Source: an uncultured Clostridia bacterium (GTDB lineage: Bacteria; Bacillota; Clostridia; TANB77; CAG-508). Taken from it: 64,000 bases of DNA. A model generated the notes under the pieces. It searched no databases, was not told the origin of the DNA, and saw nothing but the letters and a program-made list of their open reading frames with translations. This document shows positions 32,759 to 41,225 of this stretch, in pieces. Location: positions 62,001 to 126,000 of the forward strand of contig CAKMVZ010000006.1 in NCBI GenBank assembly GCA_928721915.1, in the 5' to 3' direction. A program made the position numbers and the translations under genes. The stretch's first letter is position 1; each line of letters opens with the position of its first letter.

Positions 32759-33883
32759 TTGGTAATCTTAGTAATAGCATTATTAGTAATGGTAATAATA
32801 GTATTAATTGTCTATAATGTTCATATTCAGAAAAAAATTGAAGCATTTAATAATTTAAATGATAGAATAAATAATTTGTCAGTGCTTCAAGATTTTATGA
32901 AAGTTGCTGGTGAAGATGATTCAGTTGATAATAAACTAAAAAGAATAAATGAAATTGTGATTGACAAATATGATATTAAATATTCAACAATAGTTGTTTT
33001 CGATGGAGCAGAATATGTTATTAAAGCATCAAATGTTGATCCTAAGCATCATTCAACTTTAGTCAATCTTCACAATGAAGAAATTTTTCAAGATAGTGTT
33101 AAAACAGCAACTCCAAAATATGTTACAGTTGAAAACGATAATGAAAAATTACCATACCAAAAAACTGAAATGGGCAGAGCAAAATCAGCAATGTTCTTTC
33201 CACTATATATAGATAATATTTATATAGGATATTGGATTATGGAAAGTGGTCAAATGCACGCATTTGACAAAATTGATACAACTATTATCGAAGTTGTTAA
33301 AGATAATATTATTTCAGTTTTAAAAACTGTTGCTTATCAAGATACTATAGAAAATATAGATAGAATAGATGAATTTACTGAATTGCATTCAGCAGAATTT
33401 TTATATGGAAAAGCCAAAAAGGTTATGGATCAATTTGCTACATCTGCTGTTTGTATGTTTAAAATTATAAATATAAAAGAAATAAATGAGTCTTTTAGTA
33501 GACAAATGGGAAATGAAATTATTACAGAAATTGCTAATATTGTTAAAGAAAAAATGTCAAGAGAATATATATTTGTTAGATATATGGGACCAAAATTTGT
33601 AATAGTTTTTTCAGGTGTTGAAGAAATTTCAACAGAGCAATTTTTAAAAGATTTAAAAGAAGAAATTGAAGAACTAGCTTTAATTGAAGAAGATGAAAAT
33701 AATACTTTAGTAGAAGTTGATGGAGAAAAAGAAGAGGACGAAGATGTTGTGGCTGCTTCTCCAGTAATGAATTTTGTAGTGTCAACATATTATAAAGGTA
33801 CAGGAATTGAGCAATTAACAAAAAGATTAGAAGAATACTTAGATACGGCACCGCAAAATGAAAGTCAAATAAATTTTATATAA
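32759..33883 (+). CDS. Membrane-anchored GAF/GGDEF-like sensor protein
   Basis: 374 aa from TTG 32759, chosen because AGAGGTG lies 8 nt upstream; an in-frame GTG at 32750 overlaps that site. One N-terminal transmembrane helix, a GAF-like domain (about 55-180; [15 protein letters not shown]) and a diverged GGDEF-like domain (about 205-370; [22 protein letters not shown], quoted in part). The active-site GGDEF is replaced, so cyclic-di-GMP synthesis is unlikely. An acidic insertion sits at about 300-330. Probably a signal-binding partner of the TadZ-like protein 16 nt upstream. Confidence 0.6.
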   Translation: MVILVIALLVMVIIVLIVYNVHIQKKIEAFNNLNDRINNLSVLQDFMKVAGEDDSVDNKLKRINEIVIDKYDIKYSTIVVFDGAEYVIKASNVDPKHHSTLVNLHNEEIFQDSVKTATPKYVTVENDNEKLPYQKTEMGRAKSAMFFPLYIDNIYIGYWIMESGQMHAFDKIDTTIIEVVKDNIISVLKTVAYQDTIENIDRIDEFTELHSAEFLYGKAKKVMDQFATSAVCMFKIINIKEINESFSRQMGNEIITEIANIVKEKMSREYIFVRYMGPKFVIVFSGVEEISTEQFLKDLKEEIEELALIEEDENNTLVEVDGEKEEDEDVVAASPVMNFVVSTYYKGTGIEQLTKRLEEYLDTAPQNESQINFI

Positions 33884-33899
33884 GGAGGGTTTAAGAATA

Positions 33900-34154
33900 A
33901 TGGCAGTAGATAAGACGATGAGTTTTAAAGTAGAGAAAGATAAAAGCCTTAGAGCAAAGGAAATTTTAAAAGAAGTATACCAAGCTTTAGTAGAAAAGGG
34001 CTATAATCCTATAAATCAAATTGTTGGCTATATTTTATCAGGAGATCCAACTTATATAACAAGTCATAATGATGCAAGAAATTTAATTAGAATGATTGAA
34101 AGAGATGAATTACTAGAGAAAATGGTTAAATATTATATAGGATTAGAGGATTAA
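33900..34154 (+). CDS. ireB: IreB family regulatory phosphoprotein (UPF0297/YrzL)
   Basis: 84 aa, full length for the family. Conserved start [20 protein letters not shown] and middle [23 protein letters not shown]. In enterococci IreB is a substrate of the Ser/Thr kinase IreK and affects cephalosporin resistance. It lies directly ahead of ruvX, the usual Firmicutes order. Ribosome site AAGGAGGG. Confidence 0.93.
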   Translation: MAVDKTMSFKVEKDKSLRAKEILKEVYQALVEKGYNPINQIVGYILSGDPTYITSHNDARNLIRMIERDELLEKMVKYYIGLED

Positions 34155-34158
34155 TTAT

Positions 34159-34575
34159 ATGAGAAAACTCGGAATTGATTATGGAGATTCAAGAGTTGGA
34201 ATTGCAATAACAGATGCGCTTGGAATTACTGCTCAAGGATTAGAAACTATATCTCATAATGGAAATGACAAAGTAGTTTTAAAACGTTTGGATGAAATTT
34301 TTTTAGAATATGAAGTTGATACTATAGTTGTTGGAATGCCATATAATATGGATGGAACAAAATCTTTTAGGGCAGAAGCAACAGACAAGTTTATTCATAA
34401 ATTAAAATGTAAATATAATAAAATGAAAATAGAAACAATGGATGAAAGACTTACAACTGTTGAAGCGCATAGAACAATGAATGAATTAAATATTAATAAA
34501 CATAAAAAAAGACAAATCGTTGATACTATTTCAGCAGTCTACATATTAGAAAAATATATTTCTATTAAAAGTTAA
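34159..34575 (+). CDS. ruvX: Holliday junction resolvase-like RuvX/YqgF
   Basis: 138 aa with the RNase H-like YqgF fold: RKLGIDYGDSRVGIAITD at the start, VVGMPYNMDGT, and DERLTTVEAHRTM with catalytic acidic residues. Family members process the 5' end of pre-16S rRNA and are also annotated as putative Holliday junction nucleases. Four nt after ireB. Confidence 0.95.
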   Translation: MRKLGIDYGDSRVGIAITDALGITAQGLETISHNGNDKVVLKRLDEIFLEYEVDTIVVGMPYNMDGTKSFRAEATDKFIHKLKCKYNKMKIETMDERLTTVEAHRTMNELNINKHKKRQIVDTISAVYILEKYISIKS

Positions 34576-34582
34576 AAAAGTA

Positions 34583-34611
34583 TTGAAAAAAAATCCAATA
34601 TAGTATATGAT
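34583..34611 (+). promoter_or_regulatory. Promoter for the DUF1292 gene
   Basis: TTGAAA (34583-34588), a 17-nt spacer and TATGAT (34606-34611). Confidence 0.6.
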
Positions 34612-34665
34612 AACAAAAACTGTTTAAATAGAAAGATATAATTAAATTGGAAGGAGAAAATATAT

Positions 34666-34965
34666 ATGGACGAAAATGAAAACTTAGAAGAAAGCAACTT
34701 AATCATATTAAATGATGATGAAGGAAATGAAGTGAAATTTGAATTCCTTGATTTAATTAAATATGAAGAAGAAGATTATGTTGTTTTACTTCCTGTTCCA
34801 GAAGAGGGAGCTGAAGAGGACAATGAAGTTGTTATTTTAAAATTAGAAGAAACAGAATCAGAAGATGAAGAGTCTTATGTTAGTGTTGATGATGAAGAAA
34901 CTTTAACAGCTGTTTTTGAAATTTTTAAAGAAAAATTCAAAGATGAATTTAATTTTGAAAATTAA
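34666..34965 (+). CDS. DUF1292 family protein (YrzB-like)
   Basis: 99 aa, very acidic. Contains the DUF1292 pattern: ILNDDEGNEVKFEFLDLIKYEEEDYVVLLP and later EVVILKLEE (quoted in short parts of the N-terminal half). It follows ireB-ruvX as in other Firmicutes. Function unknown; cytoplasmic. Ribosome site GGAAGGAG. Confidence 0.88.
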   Translation: MDENENLEESNLIILNDDEGNEVKFEFLDLIKYEEEDYVVLLPVPEEGAEEDNEVVILKLEETESEDEESYVSVDDEETLTAVFEIFKEKFKDEFNFEN

Positions 34966-34996
34966 TTGTTTATAATTTTATAGCAAAAAACATTTT

Positions 34997-35028
34997 AGAG
35001 GCATAGTTTACTTAATATGCCTCTTTTT
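34997..35028 (+). terminator. Terminator after the DUF1292 gene
   Basis: AGAGGCATA / TATGCCTCT with TTTTT. It overlaps an upstream in-frame ATG at 35017, arguing that the next gene starts later, at 35047. Confidence 0.8.
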
Positions 35029-35046
35029 AACAAAACGGAGGATAAA

Positions 35047-35523
35047 ATGACAATTTTTAGTTATATGTTAACAGTATGGAGTGTTATATTATGGTTGTTT
35101 AGAAGCTTGGTATGTGCTTTATATACAAGCGATGTATCTTTTTTCGTTCAACCACTTAATGTAACTTTTGAAATTGTTTTAATTTTTGCAACAATTCCAT
35201 GTATGGTATTGGTTTTTAAAAGGAATATTATAGGCGCAGCTTGTTATATGGCAATATATGTTTCATATTTTGGAACTGCTATTTATAATACTATGAACAA
35301 TACTGTAAGTAGTGATGGCTTAAATGTGGGAAATTCAATAGATTTAGCGGTTTCTATTATTGGCGTAGTAATACCTGTACTTACTTTTTTAGATATTTTA
35401 TTTAATAAACATAGAAAATCAGTTATAGGTGGTAAAAAGAGTACAGATTGGTATTATAAAAATGATGCATATGATAGAAAATTAGATGATAGAGCTGATA
35501 AAAATCAATATAAAATAAGGTAA
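35047..35523 (+). CDS. Small integral membrane protein, about four TM helices
   Basis: 158 aa from ATG 35047 (ACGGAGGAT at 35035). Four hydrophobic helices (about 5-25, 36-56, 60-80 and 100-122) and a charged cytoplasmic tail (about 125-158; YDRKLDDRADKNQYK). Family not recognised. Fifteen nt before the PepSY gene. Confidence 0.7.
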   Translation: MTIFSYMLTVWSVILWLFRSLVCALYTSDVSFFVQPLNVTFEIVLIFATIPCMVLVFKRNIIGAACYMAIYVSYFGTAIYNTMNNTVSSDGLNVGNSIDLAVSIIGVVIPVLTFLDILFNKHRKSVIGGKKSTDWYYKNDAYDRKLDDRADKNQYKIR

Positions 35524-35537
35524 GGGGATTAAAAATT

Positions 35538-36191
35538 ATGAAAAATTGGAAAATTTATAGTATTGTAATTACAATTATTTTGATTTTAGCGATTATTGCA
35601 GGAGTTTTATATTTCTTTGTTTTTAAAGAAAATATTACAGAAGATGAGGCAAAAAGAATTGCTTTTGAACATGCAGGAGTTTCAGAAAATGATATTACAA
35701 TTTTAACAGTAAATAAAGACAAAGAAGATAGAGAATATGAAATAAGTTTTTTTGATGATTTTTATGAATATGAAGTAAATGTAAATTATAATAGTAGTAA
35801 AATAGATAGCTATGAAAAAGATATACGAGATGATGTAAATATTAATAATAATTATTCAAATAATAGAGATAATTTAAATAATAATGTTTCAAATAATGTT
35901 AATTCATCTAATACGGATTTAGCAAACAATATAAATAATAATGCAAATACAAATAATTCTAGTATGACAAATACTACAAATAACCAATATATAGGAGAAC
36001 AAAAGGCAAAAGAAATAGCTGTAAATCATGCAGGCTTAACAGGAAATCAAGTAAGTTATGGAAAGTTTGAATTAGATAGGGACCATGGAAAATCAATTTA
36101 TGAAATAGAGTTTTATTATGATTATATGGAATATGATTATGAAATAGATGCTATAACAGGCGAAGTTTTAAAATTTGAAAAAGGACGTTAA
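35538..36191 (+). CDS. Membrane-anchored protein with two PepSY domains
   Basis: 217 aa. A TM anchor (about 8-29) is followed by a PepSY domain (about 33-95, ITEDEAKRIAFEHAGVSEND), an Asn-rich linker (about 97-148) and a second PepSY domain (about 150-217, GEQKAKEIAVNHAGLTGNQV ... YDYEIDAITGEVL). PepSY domains are commonly protease-inhibitory modules on the cell surface. The Asn-rich linker is typical of AT-rich genomes. Confidence 0.85.
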   Translation: MKNWKIYSIVITIILILAIIAGVLYFFVFKENITEDEAKRIAFEHAGVSENDITILTVNKDKEDREYEISFFDDFYEYEVNVNYNSSKIDSYEKDIRDDVNINNNYSNNRDNLNNNVSNNVNSSNTDLANNINNNANTNNSSMTNTTNNQYIGEQKAKEIAVNHAGLTGNQVSYGKFELDRDHGKSIYEIEFYYDYMEYDYEIDAITGEVLKFEKGR

Positions 36192-36209
36192 AAAATAAAT
36201 ATTTTATTG

Positions 36210-36245
36210 AAAAGCAAGTAGCAAGTTGAAAACTACTTGCTTTTA
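36210..36245 (+). terminator. Terminator after the PepSY gene
   Basis: AAAAGCAAGTAG / CTACTTGCTTTT: a 12-bp perfect stem with an 11-nt loop and a short T-run. The rest of the 36192-36431 gap holds only a nine-codon ATG frame at 36298-36327 behind AGGAGAG, too short to call a gene. Confidence 0.8.
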
Positions 36246-36431
36246 TGTTATTATAATATAGATTTAATATATTTAGAAAAAAACTAGGAGAGAAAAAATG
36301 AATGATAATACAATGAATATAAATTAGGTGAGATGAATTTATGGAAAAATAAGAGAAAATATTTAAAAAATAACATTTTTTAAAGGTAGATTATTATATA
36401 TTTAAATTAAAAATAGTAAAGGAGGTAAAGA

Positions 36432-37460
36432 ATGGCAAAGAATTTGATGATTAGAAGTTCTGTTGAAGAATTTATTACATTTAAAGTGCAAGAAAAAGAT
36501 AAAGGTATACAAGTTCGTTATGAGAATGAAAGTTTATGGATGACTCAAAAAGCTATGGCTGAATTATTTGATTGCAGTACCGATAATGTTTCTTTACATT
36601 TAAAAAATATTTTTAAAGAAAATGAATTAGATAGCAGTTCAGTTACCGAGGAATTCTCGGCAACTGCTTCTGATGGAAAAAAATATAAAATGAAGTTTTA
36701 TAATTTAGATGCAATAATCTCAGTTGGATATAGAGTAAATTCTAAGAGAGCAACGCAATTTAGAAGGTGGGCAACACAAGTATTAAAAACTTTTACAATT
36801 CAAGGCTATGTATTAGACAAAGAAAGAATGAAGAATGGTTCTTTCATAGATAAGGACTACTTTGAAAAACTATTAGAAGAAATAAGAGAAATAAGATTAT
36901 CAGAAAGAAGATTTTATCAAAAAGTAACTGATATTTATGCTACAAGTATTGATTATGATCCAAAATCCCCTATTTCAATAGAATTTTTTAAAAAAGTACA
37001 AAACAAAATGCACTATGCAGTATCTAATCAAACAGCAGCAGAAATAATATATAATCGAGCTAATGCAAAAAAAGAACACATGGGACTTACTAATTGGAGA
37101 AATTCTCCTAATGGAAAAATAATGAAGTCAGATGTAATTATTGCTAAAAACTATTTAAATAAGGAAGAGATAAGAGATTTAGAGGGAATTGTAACTGCGT
37201 TTTTGGAATTGGCAGAGAATAGAGCGAGAAGACATATACCTATGACTATGGAAGACTGGTCAACTAGAATTGATAAATTTTTATTATTAGATGATAGGAA
37301 CATATTAAAAGATGCTGGAAAAATATCACACGAAATAGCTTGTGATAAAGCGTTAACAGAGTTTGAAAAATATAGAATAAAGCAAGACAAATTATATAAA
37401 TCAGATTTTGATTTATTGTTAGAAGAAGTGGAAAAGCAGGAGAGTGAAAACGATGAGTAA
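36432..37460 (+). CDS. RhuM family protein
   Basis: 342 aa behind AAAGGAGG. RhuM landmarks: VRYENESLWMTQKAMAELFDC near 34, NLDAIISVGYRVNSKRATQFRRWA near 110 (quoted as two parts of one segment) and NQTAAEIIYNRANAKKEHMG near 200. RhuM proteins occur on pathogenicity and genomic islands and have a DNA-binding-like N terminus (Bro-N/KilA-like fold); the biochemical role is unknown. The gene overlaps the rbgA start by 8 nt and looks inserted between the PepSY gene and rbgA. It uses CGA once for Arg and has no CGG. Confidence 0.85.
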   Translation: MAKNLMIRSSVEEFITFKVQEKDKGIQVRYENESLWMTQKAMAELFDCSTDNVSLHLKNIFKENELDSSSVTEEFSATASDGKKYKMKFYNLDAIISVGYRVNSKRATQFRRWATQVLKTFTIQGYVLDKERMKNGSFIDKDYFEKLLEEIREIRLSERRFYQKVTDIYATSIDYDPKSPISIEFFKKVQNKMHYAVSNQTAAEIIYNRANAKKEHMGLTNWRNSPNGKIMKSDVIIAKNYLNKEEIRDLEGIVTAFLELAENRARRHIPMTMEDWSTRIDKFLLLDDRNILKDAGKISHEIACDKALTEFEKYRIKQDKLYKSDFDLLLEEVEKQESENDE

Positions 37461-38329
37461 TAATTTAAACATAAATTGGTTCCCACGGGCATATGGCTAA
37501 GACTAGGAGGGAGATTTCTGAGAATTTAAAGATTATTGATGTTGTGATTGAACTTTTAGACAGTAGAATTCCTCTTTCTAGTAGAAATCCAGATATTAAG
37601 GAGATTACTAAAAATAAGAGAAAAATTATTTTATTAAATAAAAGTGATTTAGCAGATGAAACTATTACAAAAAAATGGCAAGATAAGCTATCAAAAGAAG
37701 CTCCTTGTTTACTTACTGATAGTAATTCTGGAAAAGGGATAGAAAAAGTTAATAAAAAGATTAATGAGCTTATGGAAGAAGAAAAAAATCGTCAAATTGC
37801 AAGAGGTAGAATAAATAAAACAATAAGAATTATGATTTTAGGAATACCAAATGTTGGAAAAAGTTCTTTTATTAATAGAATTTCTAAAAGAAAATCTTTA
37901 GAAGTTGCAAATAGACCAGGTGTAACTCGTAAAAATCAATGGATTAGAATTGGAAATAATCAAGAGCTTTTAGATACACCAGGTGTTTTATGGCCAAAGT
38001 TTGAATCTAAAGAAGTATCTTTAAATTTAGCTTTTACTGGCACTATAAAAGATGATATTTTAGAATTAACAGAAATTGCTTATGAATTTTTAAATAAAAT
38101 TATGGAAGAATATCCTAAAAATATTTTAGAAAGATATAAAATTTCTGATGAAGAATTAAATGAAATTAAAGAATCACAAAATAGAATTTATACATTGATG
38201 CAATTAATAGCCAAAAAAAGAGGAGCTATAGTTTCTGGCGGAAGAACTGATGATGAAAAGATTTCTAGAATTATATTAGATGATTTTAGAAGTGGAAAAT
38301 TAGGAAAAATTTCATTGGAAAAACCATAA
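37453..38329 (+). CDS. rbgA: Ribosome biogenesis GTPase RbgA (YlqF), one CGGG site
   Basis: 291 aa, family length. Start ATG 37453 behind CAGGAGAG, overlapping the RhuM stop. The N terminus MSNNLNINWFPGHMAKTRRE is only recovered when CGGG (37486-37489) is read as Gly12, giving the invariant WFPGHMAK motif. Circularly permuted GTPase: NKSD (G4) comes first, then LGIPNVGKSS (G1) and DTPGVLWP (G3). It matures the 50S subunit and is essential in Bacillus subtilis. Loss of frame at codon 12 would abolish it, so recoding is required for growth. Confidence 0.93.
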
Positions 38330-38343
38330 AATTTTAAAGTAGA

Positions 38344-38390
38344 AAGGAGAGTATAGATTAAATATTTGGTTATTTAATCTTGGAATCATG
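38344..38390 (+). promoter_or_regulatory. Hairpin between ribosome site and start codon of mrnC
   Basis: AAGGAG (38344-38349) is about 38 nt from the ATG at 38388. Between them a perfect stem GATTAAAT / ATTTAATC (38356-38363 and 38372-38379, 8-nt loop) folds out the excess; with it folded, about 14 nt separate the two. No closer ribosome site is visible. Confidence 0.5.
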
Positions 38391-38778
38391 GATTTTAATA
38401 GAAAAAAGAGTTTTGAAGAAATAAAAATGTTATCTCCATTAGTTTGGGCATATATTGGTGATAGTGTTTATGAATTATATGTAAGAACATATTTAATAAA
38501 TAATTCAAATTCCAAGCCACATAAATTGCATATTGAATCAATAAAATATGTAAATGCAGAAGCTCAAGCTAAAATTTTAGAAAAAATATGGGATTTTTTA
38601 ACAGATGAAGAAAAAGAAATTGCAAGAAGAGGAAGAAATGTAGAAAATCATCATAAAGCTAAAAATTCAAATACAGCTGATTACTCTCATAGTACAGGAT
38701 TTGAAGCTTTAATAGGTTACTTATATTTGGCTCGGTAAAGATAAGAGATTAGAAGAGATTTTAAAATTATGTATATAA
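38388..38778 (+). CDS. mrnC: Mini-ribonuclease III (MrnC), one CGGT site
   Basis: 129 aa after restoration. RNase III catalytic fold without a dsRNA-binding domain: PLVWAYIGDSVYELYVRTYL (catalytic Asp in GDSVYE), ANTADYSHSTGFEALIGYLYL with the second acidic site. It matures the ends of 23S rRNA in Firmicutes. CGGT at 38733-38736 gives Gly116 in YLAGKDKRLEEIL; without it the protein stops right after and lacks the C-terminal helix. It follows rbgA, both ribosome maturation factors. Confidence 0.9.
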
Positions 38779-38843
38779 TCTTTAAAATTCTATTTCTTAA
38801 TAAATTATGTTAAAAATAACTTACATAATAATTTTACTTTGTA

Positions 38844-38872
38844 TTGACGAATGGGGATTTTTGTGGTATAAA
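38844..38872 (+). promoter_or_regulatory. tRNA promoter
   Basis: TTGACG (38844-38849), a 17-nt spacer and TATAAA (38867-38872), 26 nt ahead of the tRNA. Confidence 0.65.
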
Positions 38873-38897
38873 TAAATAGTCTTAAATAAAAATTTAA

Positions 38898-38972
38898 GGC
38901 CCCTTGGTCAAGCGGTTAAGACGCCGCCCTCTCAAGGCGGAATCATGGGTTCGATTCCCGTAGGGGTCACCA
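38898..38972 (+). tRNA. tRNA-Glu (anticodon CUC)
   Basis: Full cloverleaf: acceptor GGCCCCT / AGGGGTC, D arm GTC...GAC, anticodon stem CCGCC/GGCGG around a normal 7-nt loop CTCTCAA (anticodon CTC, reads GAG), T arm with TTCGATT and an encoded CCA. The body matches Firmicutes tRNA-Glu. The loop has seven bases, so this is not the frameshift-suppressor tRNA. It is the only tRNA in the window. Confidence 0.95.
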
Positions 38973-38977
38973 CTTTA

Positions 38978-39009
38978 GATGAAAAAGATAACCTTTTTCA
39001 TCTTTTTTT
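38978..39009 (+). terminator. Terminator after tRNA-Glu
   Basis: GATGAAAAAG / CTTTTTCATC with T7. The remaining 39010-39179 stretch is AT-rich with no gene seen. Confidence 0.85.
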
Positions 39010-39179
39010 ATTCAATAAAGATATTTTCTAAATTTGTATAATATTTCATTAAAAATATAAAATTAAGTATAAAGATTCTATTTATAATAAATTATTTTAT
39101 GGTACATTTTGAATAAAATATTGATATAGAATAAGTAAAAATGCATAAAAAGTATATAAATTTATTTTTGAAAAAATGC

Positions 39180-39210
39180 TTGACTTAAAGTTTACTTTAA
39201 CTTATATAAT
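39180..39210 (+). promoter_or_regulatory. MerR-type promoter/operator
   Basis: TTGACT (39180-39185) and TATAAT (39205-39210) are separated by an over-long 19-nt spacer containing the perfect dyad TTAAAGT-TT-ACTTTAA (39185-39200). This geometry is the hallmark of promoters activated by MerR-family regulators, which untwist the spacer. It drives the flavodoxin gene at 39262. No MerR gene is within the window. Confidence 0.85.
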
Positions 39211-39261
39211 AATTTAAGATAAATTATTAATATTATTAAAAAATAATAGGAGGGGATTAAT

Positions 39262-39729
39262 ATGAATAAAATTTTAGTTAGTTATTTTTCAGCAAGTGGT
39301 GTTACAAAAAATGTAGCAGAAAAAATTGCAAATGCAATTAATGCAACTTTATTTGAGATTGAACCAGTACAAAAATATACATCAGAAGATTTAGATTGGA
39401 CTAATAAACAAAGTAGGTCATCTATAGAAATGAATAATAGGTCTTTTAGACCTGCAGTCTTAAAAAAGGTAGTAAATATTGATGAATATGACACTATTAT
39501 AATTGGATTTCCTGTATGGTGGTATACAGCACCTACAATAATAAATACTTTTATTGAGGAAAATAATTTAGAAAGAAAAAATATATATGTATTTGTAACA
39601 AGTGGAGGTTCTGATTCAGATGGAAGTTTTAGAGATTTAAAAAATGCTTATAAAAATTTAAATTTTATAAGTCATAAAAGGTTTACTGGTAGAGAATCTA
39701 ATGAAGAGTATATAAATTGGATAAGATAG
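39262..39729 (+). CDS. Flavodoxin
   Basis: 155 aa behind AGGAGGGG. FMN-binding phosphate loop VSYFSASGVTKNVAEKIA near the N terminus, then IIIGFPVWWYTAPTIINTF near 77-95 and the VTSGGSDSDGS loop near 115, as in long-type flavodoxins used as oxidoreductases in Firmicutes. Likely an electron carrier or quinone/nitro reductase partner induced under the MerR-type promoter upstream. Confidence 0.9.
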   Translation: MNKILVSYFSASGVTKNVAEKIANAINATLFEIEPVQKYTSEDLDWTNKQSRSSIEMNNRSFRPAVLKKVVNIDEYDTIIIGFPVWWYTAPTIINTFIEENNLERKNIYVFVTSGGSDSDGSFRDLKNAYKNLNFISHKRFTGRESNEEYINWIR

Positions 39730-39940
39730 AATTAATTATGAAAAATAATATTGTAAATAAATTGTTTGCATTTGGAATATATTATATACTTTTACCCTAT
39801 GAGTTTAATAAAAAATAATTTGATTTTCTTAGAATTTAATGTATTAATATTGAGAAAAAAATTATTTTGTGATATAAAATATTTAAATTAGTAAAGATAC
39901 TAGTAGCAAAAAAATAAAAAATGAACTAAGGAGATTTGTT

Positions 39941-41017
39941 ATGAAAAAGGGAACAAAAGTTATAATAGCAGTTTTAATAATAGCAATTTTAATTTTAATA
40001 GCATTATTAGGCATTAAAATATTTTCAAAAAGCAAAATTACTGATGAAAATAATGAAATTGCAAATCGTAATATAAAACAAGAAATATATCAAAAACCAA
40101 AAGAACCAGAAGTTAAGATTTTCTCTGGAAATGATAGACCAATAGCGTTTATGATAGATAATAATACAAATGCTCAGCCACAAGCATCATTGAATTCAAC
40201 ATATATGGTTTATGAAATAATTGTAGAAGGTGGAGAAACAAGATTAATGGCATTATTTAAAGGTAATGCCCCAGATGAAGTGGGTCCAATAAGAAGTGCA
40301 AGACATTATTTTTTAGATTATGCAATGGAAAATGATGCTATATATGCACATTTAGGAATGAGTCCTCAGGCAGAAGATGATTTTGAGGATTTTGATATAG
40401 AACATATCAATGGGCAAGTATATGATACAGGAAGAGCAAGAACAGATAGTTCTTTGTTTTGGAGAGCAAAACATAAAAAAGCGCCACATAATGCATATAC
40501 AAATATAGCTTCAATTTTAAAAATTGCAAATGATAAAGGCTGGAGAACAACTTCAGATAAAGAAAGTGTTTTAAATTATGTTACAAAAGAAGTAGATTTA
40601 AATTTTGAGGATAGTATAGTTGCAAATACTGTTACTATTCCTTATGCAACAGGTCATAAAGTTGAATATAAATATGATGTTAATACTAAAAGATATACAA
40701 GATATTCAAAAAACAAAAAGATGACTGATGAGGCAACTGGCGAAGATGTTACAACGAAAAATATTATTATTACATTTGCACAAAATTATACTCTAGATGA
40801 TGGAGAAAATAAAGGTAGACAAGATGTTGTAACTGTAGGTTCATTAGATGGATATTATATTACTAATGGAAAAGCAATAAAGATTAAATGTAATAAAGAT
40901 AGTAGATCTAATCAAACTCAATATGTGGATTTGCAAGGAAATGAAATAGATGTTAATGATGGAAATACTTGGATTAATATTTGCCCAATTAATGCAGATG
41001 TTACAATTTCTGAATAA
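39941..41017 (+). CDS. DUF3048 (YerB-like) surface protein
   Basis: 358 aa behind AAGGAG. An N-terminal TM anchor (about 5-27) and the DUF3048 domain: PIAFMIDNNTNAQPQASLN, VYEIIVEGGETRLMALF and GPIRSARHYFLDYA. YerB-type proteins are predicted extracytoplasmic; YerB is a lipoprotein in Bacillus but no lipobox Cys is seen here. Function unknown. The upstream gap 39730-39940 has no gene. Confidence 0.88.
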   Translation: MKKGTKVIIAVLIIAILILIALLGIKIFSKSKITDENNEIANRNIKQEIYQKPKEPEVKIFSGNDRPIAFMIDNNTNAQPQASLNSTYMVYEIIVEGGETRLMALFKGNAPDEVGPIRSARHYFLDYAMENDAIYAHLGMSPQAEDDFEDFDIEHINGQVYDTGRARTDSSLFWRAKHKKAPHNAYTNIASILKIANDKGWRTTSDKESVLNYVTKEVDLNFEDSIVANTVTIPYATGHKVEYKYDVNTKRYTRYSKNKKMTDEATGEDVTTKNIIITFAQNYTLDDGENKGRQDVVTVGSLDGYYITNGKAIKIKCNKDSRSNQTQYVDLQGNEIDVNDGNTWINICPINADVTISE

Positions 41018-41028
41018 TTTTGAATAAA

Positions 41029-41068
41029 AAATATCACAAAAGTCTTTTGATTTTTGTGATATTTTTTT
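41029..41068 (+). terminator. Terminator after the DUF3048 gene
   Basis: AAATATCACAAAA / TTTTTGTGATATTT, with T7. The stretch to 41225 holds a TATAAT at 41117 without a clear -35 and no gene. Confidence 0.8.
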
Positions 41069-41225
41069 AAAAGAAATTTTATAAACAAAGAACAAAAAGT
41101 TCTTGAAAAAAGTGGGATATAATGATAAAATATGACTGGTAAATTTATAGATTTTAATTTGCTTAAAACATAATTTTTAGAAATATTTTTATTTCTGAAG
41201 AAAAAATGAAAGGAATTTTAAAATT

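Noticed and set aside
36298..36327. Nine-codon ATG frame behind AGGAGAG as a leader peptide gene
   Set aside because: No regulatory codon run and no attenuator follows, so there is too little to support a gene.
38898..38972. This tRNA as the CGGN decoder
   Set aside because: Its anticodon loop has seven bases with anticodon CUC and the body is tRNA-Glu.
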